From Amycolatopsis thermophila (GTDB taxonomy: Bacteria; Actinomycetota; Actinomycetes; Mycobacteriales; Pseudonocardiaceae), in the NCBI RefSeq assembly GCF_030814215.1, contig NZ_JAUSUT010000001.1, positions 6,448,001 to 6,512,000 of the forward strand: 64,000 nucleotides of DNA, given 5' to 3'. Within the stretch, counting starts at the first letter, position 1. Each line of letters begins with the position of its first letter. A model generated the notes under the pieces. It was not told where the DNA came from. It saw only the letters and a program-made list of their open reading frames with translations, and made no database searches. The position numbers and the translations under genes were made by a program. Positions 26,922 to 34,939 of the stretch are shown in pieces.

Positions 26922-27500
26922 GTGGCCGATCATGTGCCTCGGAACCTGCGCTCCGATGCCCTGGACAACCGGGCACGCATCCTCGGCGCAGCCCGCGCGC
27001 TGTTCGCCGTCGAAGGCCTGGACGTGCCGATGCGGAAGATCGCCCGGCGGGCCGGTGTCGGGCCCGCCACCCTCTACCGCCGGTTCCCGGCCAAACAGGT
27101 GCTGCTGGACGAGGTCTTCGCCGGCGAGGTGCGCGCCTGCCACGCGATCGTCGCGGAGGGACTCGCGGATGCCGATCCCTGGCGGGGCTTTCGCACCCTG
27201 ATCGAGAAGATCTGTGCGCAGCACGCCCGCAACCGCGGATTCACCGACGCCTTCCTGTCCGCTCAGCCCGGCATGGCCGACGCGGCCGGCCGGGAACACG
27301 TCCTGAAGGCGATCGCCGAACTCGCCCGGCGGGCCAAGGCCACCGGGCACCTGCGTGCCGACTTCGTCCTGGACGACCTCGTCCTGGTGCTCACGGCCAA
27401 CCGGGGCATCAACGCCGCCTCGGCATCCGCCCGGATCGCGGCCTCGCGGCGCTTCGCCGCGCTCGTGATCCGGGCGTTCCAGGCGCCGGCCGCCCCGTGA
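26922..27500 (+). CDS. TetR/AcrR-family regulator
   Basis: A 192-residue TetR protein. The N-terminal HTH (residues 8-55) reads ILGAARALFAVEGLDVPMRK and GVGPATLYRRFPAKQVLLDE; the C-terminal effector domain is of the helical TetR_C type. GTG at 26922 lies 7 nt after TAAAGT (26909-26914), a leaderless architecture. It probably represses its own promoter and the divergent quinone oxidoreductase through the shared 50-bp region. Effector unknown. Confidence 0.85.
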   Translation: MADHVPRNLRSDALDNRARILGAARALFAVEGLDVPMRKIARRAGVGPATLYRRFPAKQVLLDEVFAGEVRACHAIVAEGLADADPWRGFRTLIEKICAQHARNRGFTDAFLSAQPGMADAAGREHVLKAIAELARRAKATGHLRADFVLDDLVLVLTANRGINAASASARIAASRRFAALVIRAFQAPAAP

Positions 27501-27512
27501 CCACCCGAGCCG

Positions 27513-28664
27513 TCACAGGAAGGCGCTCACCCCCGTCTCCGCGCGGCCGATCAGCAGCTTCTGGATCTGGCTCGTCCCCTCGTACAGCGTCATGACCCGG
27601 GCGTCGCGCAGGTACTTCTGCACCGGGTACTCGTCGATGTAGCCGTAGCCGCCGAAGATCTGGATCGCGCTGTTCGCCGCGCGCACCGCCGCCTCGCTGG
27701 CGTAGTACTTGGCCTTCGAGGCCGCCACGCCGAACGGCTCGCCGCGGTCGATCAGCGAAGCGGCCCGCCACACCAGCAGCCGCGCGGCGTCGAGCTCGAC
27801 GGAGATGTCCGCGATCATGTCCTGGATCAGCTGGAACGACGCCAGCGGCCGCCCGAACTGCTGCCGCTCGCCGGCGTAGGCGACCACGGACTCCAGGCAG
27901 CCCAGGATGATCCCGGCGCACCCCGCGCCGACCGACACCCGGCCCTTGTCCAGCGAGTGCATGGCGATCGTGAAACCCTGGCCCTCCTCGCCGAGGCGGG
28001 CGTCGGCCGGCACGCGCACGTCGGTCAGCGAGATCTCGCCGGTCGCCTGGCCGCGCAGCCCGAGCTTGCCCTTGATCTCGCGCACCGCGAACCCGGGCGT
28101 GTCCGTGGGCACCAGGAACGCCGACACGCCCTTCGGGCCCGGGCCGCCGGTGCGCGCGAACACCAGGCACACATCGGCCCAGGTGGCGTTGGTGATGAAC
28201 ATCTTCTGCCCGGTCAGGACGTAGTCGTCGCCGTGGCGGACCGCGCGGGTGCGCAGGTTCCCGGCGTCGGACCCGGTGTCGGGCTCGGTGAGGCCGAAGC
28301 AGGCGAGCACCTCGCCGGTGGCGATCCCCGGCAGCCACCGCCGCTTCTGCTCCTCAGTGCCGTGGGACAGGATCACCTTGCCCACCAGGCCCATCGACAC
28401 CGACACGATGCCGCGCACAGCCGAGTCGGCGCGGCCGAGCTCTTCCATCCCGAGGCAGTAGGTGACGTAATCGCCGCCGAGCCCGCCGTAGGACTCCGGA
28501 ATGGTCAGCCCGAAGAAGCCCATCTCGCCGAGCTTCGGCACGATCGCCGGGTCGACCGCCTCGGCGCGGTCCCACTCGGCGCGGTGGGCGACGACCTCGT
28601 TGTCCAGGAAGTCCCGCGCGTACTCGCGGAACTTGCGCTGGTCGTCGGTCAGGGTCAGGTCCAT
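27513..28664 (-). CDS. Acyl-CoA dehydrogenase (last gene of cyclohexanecarboxylate operon)
   Basis: A 383-residue acyl-CoA dehydrogenase: FAD-binding motifs CFGLTEPDTGSDAGNLRT and FITNATWADVCLVFART, and catalytic Glu E362 in LYEGTSQIQKLLIGR. It starts 1 nt after the badK stop and is the last of six co-directional genes. It could be the cyclohexanecarboxyl-CoA dehydrogenase itself or act downstream on pimeloyl- or glutaryl-CoA (compare the Asp-type paralogue at 31809). Which dehydrogenase does which step cannot be settled from sequence. Confidence 0.88.
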   Translation of the reverse strand: MDLTLTDDQRKFREYARDFLDNEVVAHRAEWDRAEAVDPAIVPKLGEMGFFGLTIPESYGGLGGDYVTYCLGMEELGRADSAVRGIVSVSMGLVGKVILSHGTEEQKRRWLPGIATGEVLACFGLTEPDTGSDAGNLRTRAVRHGDDYVLTGQKMFITNATWADVCLVFARTGGPGPKGVSAFLVPTDTPGFAVREIKGKLGLRGQATGEISLTDVRVPADARLGEEGQGFTIAMHSLDKGRVSVGAGCAGIILGCLESVVAYAGERQQFGRPLASFQLIQDMIADISVELDAARLLVWRAASLIDRGEPFGVAASKAKYYASEAAVRAANSAIQIFGGYGYIDEYPVQKYLRDARVMTLYEGTSQIQKLLIGRAETGVSAFL

Positions 28665-28665
28665 C

Positions 28666-29427
28666 TCAGCTCCCGGTGAAGTCGGCGGGCCGCTTGGCGA
28701 GGAACGCCTCGGCCCCTTCGCGTTTGTCGTCGCTGGTGTAGAGCAGTGCCTGGGCGAGGCGCTCGACGACCAGGCCGGTGTGCCGTCCGGCGTCCATGCC
28801 GGTGCGGACCACCAGCTTCGCCAGCCGAACGGCCAGCGGACCGCGGGCCAGGATGGTGCGGGCGAGGTCGCGGGCGGCGGCGACCGGGTGCTCGGCGATC
28901 CCGGAGACCAGGCCGATCCGCTCCGCCTCGGCGGCGCCGGCCGTCCGCCCGGTGAGGATCAGCTCGATGGCCCGGCTGACGCCGACCAGCCGCGCCAGCC
29001 GCTGGGTGCCGCCCGCGCCGGGCAGCACCGACAACGCCGTTTCGGGCAGCCCGAACTTCGCCGACGGCGCCGCGATGCGGATGTCGCACGCCATCGCGAG
29101 CTCGCACCCGCCGCCCAGGGCGTAGCCGTTGACCGCGGCGATCGTGGGTTTCTCGAACGCCTCGATCTCGTCGTAGAGCCGCTGCATCCGGGCGTCCAGA
29201 CCGGTGTGCAGGGTGTAGTCGCGCAGCCCGGCGATGTCGGCGCCGGCGGCGAAAGCCCGCTCGCCGGCGCCGGTGAAGACGACCGCGCCGGCCTTGTCGT
29301 CGTCCCGGATCTCGCCGAGGGCCGCCCGCAGATCGTCCAGGACCTGGTCGTTGATCGCGTTGCGGACATCGGGCCGGTTGAGGGTGACCACGGCGACGCC
29401 GTCGGCCACGCTGGTGAGCACCGTCAT
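28666..29427 (-). CDS. badK: Enoyl-CoA hydratase, probable cyclohex-1-ene-1-carboxyl-CoA hydratase (BadK-like)
   Basis: A 253-residue crotonase. The oxyanion-hole segments RAFAAGADIAGL and AVNGYALGGGCELAMACD and the two candidate catalytic glutamates (CELA, and LPETALSVLPGAGGTQRL) are present. BadK adds water across the ring double bond to give 2-hydroxycyclohexanecarboxyl-CoA, the substrate of BadH encoded two genes upstream. The assignment rests on crotonase family plus operon context; sequence alone would allow a fatty-acid hydratase. Start overlaps the ligase stop by 4 nt. Confidence 0.75.
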   Translation of the reverse strand: MTVLTSVADGVAVVTLNRPDVRNAINDQVLDDLRAALGEIRDDDKAGAVVFTGAGERAFAAGADIAGLRDYTLHTGLDARMQRLYDEIEAFEKPTIAAVNGYALGGGCELAMACDIRIAAPSAKFGLPETALSVLPGAGGTQRLARLVGVSRAIELILTGRTAGAAEAERIGLVSGIAEHPVAAARDLARTILARGPLAVRLAKLVVRTGMDAGRHTGLVVERLAQALLYTSDDKREGAEAFLAKRPADFTGS

Positions 29428-31037
29428 CGTCGTCCTCCCACCCGCGCCCGCAGCTGGAACTTCTGGATCTTGCCGCTCGCGGTGCGCGGCAGCTGGTCGA
29501 GCACCTCGACCCGTTCCGGCCAGTACTGCTTCGCCACGCCCTTCTCCGCCAGGAACGCGCGCAGCTTCTCCAGATCGAGGCCGGGCGCGCCGGGTTTGAG
29601 GACCAGGCAGGCGCAGGCGCGTTCCTGCAACCGCGGGTCGGGCACCGCGACGACCGCGACCTCGTCGACGTCGGGGTGCTCGTAGAGCACGTTCTCCACG
29701 TAGGCCACCGGGATGTTCTCGCCACCGCGGATGATCACGTCCTTGGTGCGGCCGGCGATGCGCAGGTAGCCGTCGGCGTCGATGGTGGCCAGGTCGCCGG
29801 TGTCGAACCACTCGCCGTCGAAGCTCGCGCGGGTCATCTCCAGCCGTTCGGCGTAGCCGACGAACAGGAACGGCCCGGTGACCTGCAGCCGCCCCTCGGT
29901 GTCCGGCGGGAGCTCGGTCCCGTCCGCGTCGACCACGCGGATGCGCATGCCCGGCCACGGGTAGCCGTCGGTGTCGATGACCTTCTCGTCCGGATCCCCC
30001 GGGATGCCGAGCGTGACCAGCGCGTCCTCCGTCTGCCCCCACCCGCCGAGCACCACCATGCCGGGCAGCTTCCGCCGGGCCTCCCGCACCAGGGCGCGCG
30101 GGATCGGCGCGCCCATGCAGCAGAACCGCCGCAGCGAGGACAGGTCGTGCCCGGCCAGGTTCGGCGCGGACAGCAGGTCGTGCAGGAACGGGGTGGCCGC
30201 CGAGGTGTAGGTGATGCCGTGCTCGGCGACCAGTTCGACGAACCGCCGCGCGTCCCAGGTGTCCTGCAGCACGCAGGTGGCGCCGTTCTGCACCGGAAGC
30301 CGTGCGCCGTAGAGGAAACCGGTCAGGTGGGCCAGAGTCGAGGCCATGTGGAACACGCTGTCGGCGGTGATGCCCAGGCGCTCCGGCAGCGGGTTGTTGG
30401 CGGCGATGGCCGTGTTGTGGGTGTGCATCACGCCCTTCGGCTCGCCCGTGGTGCCCGAGGTGAAGATCAGCAGCGTCACGTCGTTCGGGTCCGGTCGCAG
30501 TGCCGCCAGCTCCGCCGGGTCGCGACGCTCCTCCCACGGCGTGGCGGCGAACGAGTCCCACGTCGACCCGACCACCAGCACGTGGTCCAGATCCGGCCAC
30601 TGTGGGCGGAGCCGCTCGGCCATCGCGGCGTGGCCGAACCCGCGGAAGGACTCCGGCACCACGATGACCTTCGACCTCGCCAGCCCGACCATGAACCCGA
30701 CCTCGCGTTCGCGGTAGATCGGGATGAGCGGGTTGGAGATCGCCCCGATGCGGCTGGCCGCGTAGTGGACCACGATCCACTCGATCCAGTTGGGCAGCTG
30801 GAACGACACCACGTCCCCGGGACGCACCCCGAGTTCGAGCAGCCCCAGCGCACAGCGGTCGACCTCGTGCTTCAACTGCGCGTAGGTGACGCTGCGCCGC
30901 GAATCGACGAACGCGGTCTTGTCCGGCGTCGCGGCGGCCACCTCGTCGAGGTGGTCGGTGATGGTGCGGTCGACCCAGAACCCGGCGCGGGTGTGGGCTT
31001 CGATCAGCTCGTCGTCGAGGATCGTCGCGAAGGGCAT
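29424..31037 (-). CDS. aliA: AMP-forming acyl-CoA ligase, probable cyclohexanecarboxylate-CoA ligase (AliA-like)
   Basis: A 537-residue ANL-superfamily adenylating enzyme. The ATP P-loop LLIFTSGTTGEPKGVMHTHN, the A5-type motif GGWGQTEDALVT, EWFDTGDLATIDADGYLRIA and the C-terminal catalytic lysine in PRTASGKIQKF are all intact. In this operon it should activate cyclohexanecarboxylate, or a close cyclic acid, to its CoA thioester, the entry step. It lies 13 nt downstream of badH and overlaps badK by 4 nt (ATGA). The acid specificity is inferred from neighbours. Confidence 0.8.
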   Translation of the reverse strand: MPFATILDDELIEAHTRAGFWVDRTITDHLDEVAAATPDKTAFVDSRRSVTYAQLKHEVDRCALGLLELGVRPGDVVSFQLPNWIEWIVVHYAASRIGAISNPLIPIYREREVGFMVGLARSKVIVVPESFRGFGHAAMAERLRPQWPDLDHVLVVGSTWDSFAATPWEERRDPAELAALRPDPNDVTLLIFTSGTTGEPKGVMHTHNTAIAANNPLPERLGITADSVFHMASTLAHLTGFLYGARLPVQNGATCVLQDTWDARRFVELVAEHGITYTSAATPFLHDLLSAPNLAGHDLSSLRRFCCMGAPIPRALVREARRKLPGMVVLGGWGQTEDALVTLGIPGDPDEKVIDTDGYPWPGMRIRVVDADGTELPPDTEGRLQVTGPFLFVGYAERLEMTRASFDGEWFDTGDLATIDADGYLRIAGRTKDVIIRGGENIPVAYVENVLYEHPDVDEVAVVAVPDPRLQERACACLVLKPGAPGLDLEKLRAFLAEKGVAKQYWPERVEVLDQLPRTASGKIQKFQLRARVGGRR

Positions 31038-31050
31038 GACAGGCTCCGGG

Positions 31051-31797
31051 TCAGCTCATGGTGAGGCCGCCGCTGACGCTGACGGTCTGGCCGGTGACGT
31101 AGTCGGCCTCGTCGGAGGCCAGGAAGGCGACGACGTTCGCGAGGTCGCTGGGCTGGGCGAGGCGGCGGAACGGGATGGCCTTGGTCAGGGCCTCCCGCAG
31201 CTTCGGGTTGTCCCCGCCGATGGAGGCGAACAGCGCGGTGTCGGCCGGACCCGGGCACACCGCGTTGGCGTTGACCTGGCTGCGCGCCATCTCGCGGGCG
31301 ATGGACTTGGTGAACGCGATGACCCCGCCCTTGGCCGCGGAATACACGGCCTCACCCGAGGAACCCACGCGGCCGGCGTCGGAGGCGATGTTGACCACCG
31401 AGCCGGAACCCTGCTCCGCCATGATCGGCAGCACGGCCCGGCACGTGTTCAGCACGCCGTAGAGGTTGATCCGCACGACCCGGTCCCAGTCGTCCGGATC
31501 GGACTCGACGAACGGGCCGGCCTTGTCCCAGCCGGCGTTGTTGACGAGCACGTCGATCCGGCCGAACTGGCGGTGCACCTGCCCGACCATCGCGGCGACC
31601 GACTCGCGGGAGGTGACGTCGGTGCGCACCCCGATCGCGCCGCCCCCGATGCGGTCCGCGGTCTCCTTGGCGGTGGTTTCGTTGATGTCGGTGACCACCA
31701 CGGTCGCGCCCTCGGCGGCCAGTTTCTCCGCGATGCCGCGGCCGATCCCCTGGCCCGCGCCGGTGACGACGGTGATCTTGCCGGTGAGCTTTCCCAT
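31051..31797 (-). CDS. badH: 2-Hydroxycyclohexanecarboxyl-CoA dehydrogenase (BadH-like SDR)
   Basis: A 248-residue classical short-chain dehydrogenase: NAD site TGAGQGIGRG, catalytic tetrad N111, S139, Y152 and K156. Beyond the fold, VNNAGWDKAGPF, NIASDAGRVGSSGEAVYSAA, VCPGPADTALF and VSVSGGLTMS closely match Rhodopseudomonas palustris BadH, which oxidises 2-hydroxycyclohexanecarboxyl-CoA to the 2-keto thioester with NAD+. Such specific matches make this one of the more secure calls in the operon. It sits 11 nt after the acyl-CoA dehydrogenase and 13 nt before the ligase. Confidence 0.86.
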   Translation of the reverse strand: MGKLTGKITVVTGAGQGIGRGIAEKLAAEGATVVVTDINETTAKETADRIGGGAIGVRTDVTSRESVAAMVGQVHRQFGRIDVLVNNAGWDKAGPFVESDPDDWDRVVRINLYGVLNTCRAVLPIMAEQGSGSVVNIASDAGRVGSSGEAVYSAAKGGVIAFTKSIAREMARSQVNANAVCPGPADTALFASIGGDNPKLREALTKAIPFRRLAQPSDLANVVAFLASDEADYVTGQTVSVSGGLTMS

Positions 31798-31808
31798 GTC
31801 TGGTCCTT

Positions 31809-32954
31809 TCAGGGTGCGTAGGCGCGGCCGAGGAGGTTGCGGGCGATGACGAGCTTGGAGACCTGCGCGGTGCCGTCGCCGATCTCCAGTCCGATCACGT
31901 CCCGCAGCCGCTGACCGACGGGGCTTTCACTGGAGTAGCCGAGGTGGCCGAACGTGAGCAGGCACTGGTGGATCGTCTCGGCGGCGAGCTTGGGCGCCCA
32001 GAACTTCGCCATCGCGGCCTCGGTGCTGTGCTCCAGGCCGTTGTCCTTGCGCCACAACGCCTCGTAGCAGACGTGACGAGCGCCCCGCAGGTACGTGGCG
32101 TGCTCGGCGAGCGGGAACGCCACACCCTGGAACCGGCCGATGGGGGCCCCGAACGCCTCGCGGTCGCGGGACCACTGCAGCGCCTCGTCGAGCGAGACCT
32201 GGGCGGCGCCGAGACACGCCAGCCCGATGATGGCGCGGGAGTAGTCGAAGCCCTGCATGACCGAGACGAACCCCTGCCCCTCGCCGCCGACCAGCGCCTC
32301 GCGCGGCACGGGCAGACCGTCGAAGTGCAGCGAGGCCCGGCCGATGGCCCGGCTGCCCAGGTCGTCGAACGGCGCGCGTGAGGTGTACCGGTCGTCCAGG
32401 TCCACCCAGAAGGCGCTCACCCCACGGGCGCCGGGCCCGCCGGTGCGGGCGAGCACCAGCGCGACGTCCGCGGAGGCGCCGAGGGTGATCGAGGTCTTCT
32501 CGCCGGTCAGGCGCCAGCCGTCGCCGTCGGGCTCTGCCTTCATCTCCAGCTTCGCGGCGTCGGTGCCGTGCCCCGGTTCGGTGATGCAGAAGGCGGGCAC
32601 GACCTCCCCCGAGGCGATCGGCGGCAGCCACGCGGCCTGCTGCTCCTCGGTCGCATTGCGGGTGAGGATGTCGCTGACCAGCGCGCTGACGATGATCAGG
32701 TAGCTCGCGTTGAAGTCGCCGCGCGCGACCTCCTCGGCGGCCATCCCGGCGATCACCGCACTGGCCTCCTGGCCGCCGTGGCGTTCCGGGATGCGCAGAC
32801 CGGTCAGGCCCATCGCGGCCAGGTCCGCGACCAGTTCGGGCCGCAGCTTCGCCGCCTTGTCGTCGGACTGGTAGTGCGGGGCGAGGACCTTCGTGGCGAA
32901 CCGCCGCAGCTCCTGGCGGTAGGCCTCCTCGTCCGCGGAAAACGTGAAGTCCAT
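31809..32954 (-). CDS. aliB: Acyl-CoA dehydrogenase with Asp at the catalytic-base position (AliB-like)
   Basis: A 381-residue acyl-CoA dehydrogenase with the FAD motifs CITEPGHGTDAAKLEMK and SITLGASADVALVLART. At the usual catalytic glutamate (YEGTxQ) this protein has D360 in EIGDGTAQVSKLVIAR; the paralogue at 27513 keeps Glu. Aspartate bases are, to my knowledge, described for dehydrogenases acting on alicyclic CoA thioesters. It probably converts cyclohexanecarboxyl-CoA to the 1-ene. The ATG lies 2 nt after the badI stop; the longer open frame is within badI out of frame. Second gene of the operon. Confidence 0.8.
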   Translation of the reverse strand: MDFTFSADEEAYRQELRRFATKVLAPHYQSDDKAAKLRPELVADLAAMGLTGLRIPERHGGQEASAVIAGMAAEEVARGDFNASYLIIVSALVSDILTRNATEEQQAAWLPPIASGEVVPAFCITEPGHGTDAAKLEMKAEPDGDGWRLTGEKTSITLGASADVALVLARTGGPGARGVSAFWVDLDDRYTSRAPFDDLGSRAIGRASLHFDGLPVPREALVGGEGQGFVSVMQGFDYSRAIIGLACLGAAQVSLDEALQWSRDREAFGAPIGRFQGVAFPLAEHATYLRGARHVCYEALWRKDNGLEHSTEAAMAKFWAPKLAAETIHQCLLTFGHLGYSSESPVGQRLRDVIGLEIGDGTAQVSKLVIARNLLGRAYAP

Positions 32955-32956
32955 GC

Positions 32957-33754
32957 TCAGTGCCAGTTCACGTGGGAGTTGAAGTCCGGCTTGCGCTTCT
33001 CGGCGAAGGCCTGCGCACCCTCCAGCCCCTCGGGCGAGGCGGTGAACAGGTCCAGGGCGGACATGGCCAGATTGGACAGTCCGGCCTGGTGATCGGTGTC
33101 GGCGTTGAACGACTGCTTGCAGAACCGGATCGCCGTCGGGCTCTTCTCCGCGACCTCCTCGGCCCACGCCTTCGCCGTCTTGAGCAGCTCACCCGGCGGG
33201 ACGACCACGTTGACCAGCCCCATGCGCTCGGCCTCGGCGGCGTCGTACTGGCGGCACCAGAACCAGATCTCGCGCGCCTTCTTCTCCCCCACGACCCTGG
33301 CCAGGTAGGCGGTGCCGAACCCGGCGTCGAACGAGCCGACCTTCGGGCCGGCCTGGCCGAAGCGGGCCGTCTCGCTGGCGATCGTGACGTCGCAGAGCAC
33401 GTGCAGGACGTGCCCGCCGCCCACGGCGATCCCGTTGACCGCGGCGATCACCGGTTTGGGGATGTCGCGGATCAGCTTGTGCAGGTACCCGATCTCGAAC
33501 ATGCCGCTCTCGGTCGGGCCGTAGTCGCCGGTCTCGGCGCGCTGCTTGACGTCACCGCCGGTGCAGAACGCCTTGTCGCCGGCGCCGGTGAGGATCACGG
33601 CCTGCACCTGACGGTCGGCCCAGGCGGCGCGGAAGGCCTTGATCAGCTCCTCGACGGTCCGGCCGCGGAACGCGTTGTAGCGGTGCGGCCGGTTGATGGT
33701 GATGACGGCGGCCGGGCCGTCGACCTCGTAGCGGATGTCCTCGTAGTCCTGCAT
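32957..33754 (-). CDS. badI: 2-Ketocyclohexanecarboxyl-CoA hydrolase (BadI)
   Basis: A 265-residue crotonase-fold ring hydrolase. RPHRYNAFRGRTVEELIKAF, DKAFCTGGDVKQR, FGQAGPKVGSFDAGFGTAYL, ARVVGEKKAREIWFWCRQYD and EKRKPDF correspond along the length to R. palustris BadI (260 aa) and to the related MenB fold, including the GSxDxGxGT loop and the Tyr in RQYD. BadI opens the ring of 2-ketocyclohexanecarboxyl-CoA to pimeloyl-CoA. ATG with AAGGAGG 6 nt upstream. First gene of the operon, divergent from the TetR gene. Confidence 0.9.
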   Translation of the reverse strand: MQDYEDIRYEVDGPAAVITINRPHRYNAFRGRTVEELIKAFRAAWADRQVQAVILTGAGDKAFCTGGDVKQRAETGDYGPTESGMFEIGYLHKLIRDIPKPVIAAVNGIAVGGGHVLHVLCDVTIASETARFGQAGPKVGSFDAGFGTAYLARVVGEKKAREIWFWCRQYDAAEAERMGLVNVVVPPGELLKTAKAWAEEVAEKSPTAIRFCKQSFNADTDHQAGLSNLAMSALDLFTASPEGLEGAQAFAEKRKPDFNSHVNWH

Positions 33755-33795
33755 CGCTCGCCTCCTTCGTTGGGTGCTGACCAGCGTGACGAATT

Positions 33796-33841
33796 TTGAC
33801 CGCTGAGTCAATAGTTGGTTTTGGAGTCAAACCTGTATCGT
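33796..33841. promoter_or_regulatory. Divergent control region of the cyclohexanecarboxylate operon
   Basis: An unusually AT-rich pocket between badI and its TetR gene. It contains the inverted repeat TTGAC-CGCTGA-GTCAA (33796-33811), a further GTCAA half-site in GGAGTCAAAC (33826-33830), and TATCGT (33836-33841) as a plausible -10 for the TetR gene. On the other strand TTGACT (33811-33806) could serve as -35 for badI. A TetR operator here would control both directions. Confidence 0.5.
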
Positions 33842-33870
33842 GCGGTCGGGAGTTCGAGGAAAGGACCGGC

Positions 33871-34509
33871 ATGGGCGCCCAGCAGGCGGCGGAGGAGACA
33901 CGGCCGGCGTCGGCGCGCGTGCAGCGCAAGCGGGGCCGGCGCATCCAGACGATCGTCACCACGGCCGCGGAGCTGTTCGGCGAACGCGGCTACGACGCGG
34001 TGAACCTGGAGGACGTGGCCGAGCGGCTGGACGTGACCAAGGGCTCGCTGTACTACTACTTCTCCAGCAAGGACGAGCTGGCCACGGCCGCGATCGAGAC
34101 GCTCGGCCGCGAATGGACGGCGCGTCTGGAGGCGCTGCTGGCGGGCATGAGCGGCACACCGGCGGAACGGCTGCGCGCCCTGATCCACGAGCACGTCACG
34201 ATCGCCGTCCGGGACCACCCCGCCGCGCTGCGGGTGTTCCTGGTGCCGCGCGAGTGGCCGGACGCCCAGCACGAGCGCATCAAGACGCTGCGGCAGGAGC
34301 ACAACCGCCTGTTCCGCACGCTGATCGAAGAGGGCGTGGCCGCCGGCGAGTTCACCGTGACCAGCGTGGGGACCGTGCTGCAGTGCATGCACGCGGCGAT
34401 GAGCCAGGCGCCGCTGTGGTGCTCGGACCTCCCGGAGCCGGCCCGCAGCCGCGCGATCGACGAGGTGACCGGGACGCTGATGATGCTGGTCGGCATCGCC
34501 CCCGCCTGA
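33871..34509 (+). CDS. TetR-family regulator of the cyclohexanecarboxylate operon
   Basis: A 212-residue TetR protein. The HTH (about residues 30-75) reads IVTTAAELFGERGYDAVNLE and RLDVTKGSLYYYFSSKDELA, the form seen in KstR2/FadR-like regulators that sense acyl-CoA thioesters; a TetR_C domain follows. ATG with GAGGAAAGG 6 nt upstream. Divergent from badI with GTCAA repeats in the 116-nt gap; the likely effector is a pathway thioester. The array of repeats downstream separates it from the convergent vWA gene. Confidence 0.85.
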   Translation: MGAQQAAEETRPASARVQRKRGRRIQTIVTTAAELFGERGYDAVNLEDVAERLDVTKGSLYYYFSSKDELATAAIETLGREWTARLEALLAGMSGTPAERLRALIHEHVTIAVRDHPAALRVFLVPREWPDAQHERIKTLRQEHNRLFRTLIEEGVAAGEFTVTSVGTVLQCMHAAMSQAPLWCSDLPEPARSRAIDEVTGTLMMLVGIAPA

Positions 34510-34562
34510 GCCGGCCCGCCGCACTCCACTGATCCCCAGCCACCGGCGAGCAGCGGCGCGCC

Positions 34563-34939
34563 GCTCAGTCGCCGCGCACGGCTCGCCATCCCCGCGCCCC
34601 GGGTGGGGCACCAGGGCAGCCGCGACCCAGAAGGGGCAGCGCGCCTGCCGCACGCCACTGATCCCCAGCAGCAGCGGCGCCACCGGCGAGCACCGGCGTC
34701 ACCCAGAGAGGCGGACCGCTCGCCCTACCCGGCGCCCCGGGCGGGGCACCCGCCGCAGCCGCCACCCAGAGGAGGCGGTGCTGACGCAGCGGCACCCCGG
34801 GCAGGCCTCGACGCCGCTCAGAGGGGCAGAGAGCTCGCCCTACCGCGGCGCCCCGGGCGCAACACCCACGGCAGCCGCCGCCCAGACGGGCTCACCGCAC
34901 CCGGGCCGATGCCCAGCGACGGCGGCGTCGTGCGCCGGA
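34563..34939 (-). repeat. Three diverged tandem ~130-bp units downstream of the vWA gene
   Basis: Three imperfect units begin at about 34563, 34698 and 34816 (periods 135 and 118 bp); a fourth member, at 34949, is the start of the vWA gene's own coding end, which begins GCTCAGGCGGGCGAGCGCGC. Units share GCTCAG or GTCACCCAG, then CGCTCGCC, GGCGCCCCGGGCGGGGCACC and GCAGCCGCCACCCAGA or variants. The first two units also share CACTGATCCCCAGC. No ORF with gene-like character and no mobile-element signature. The array fills the convergent gap between TetR and the vWA gene. Confidence 0.7.
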
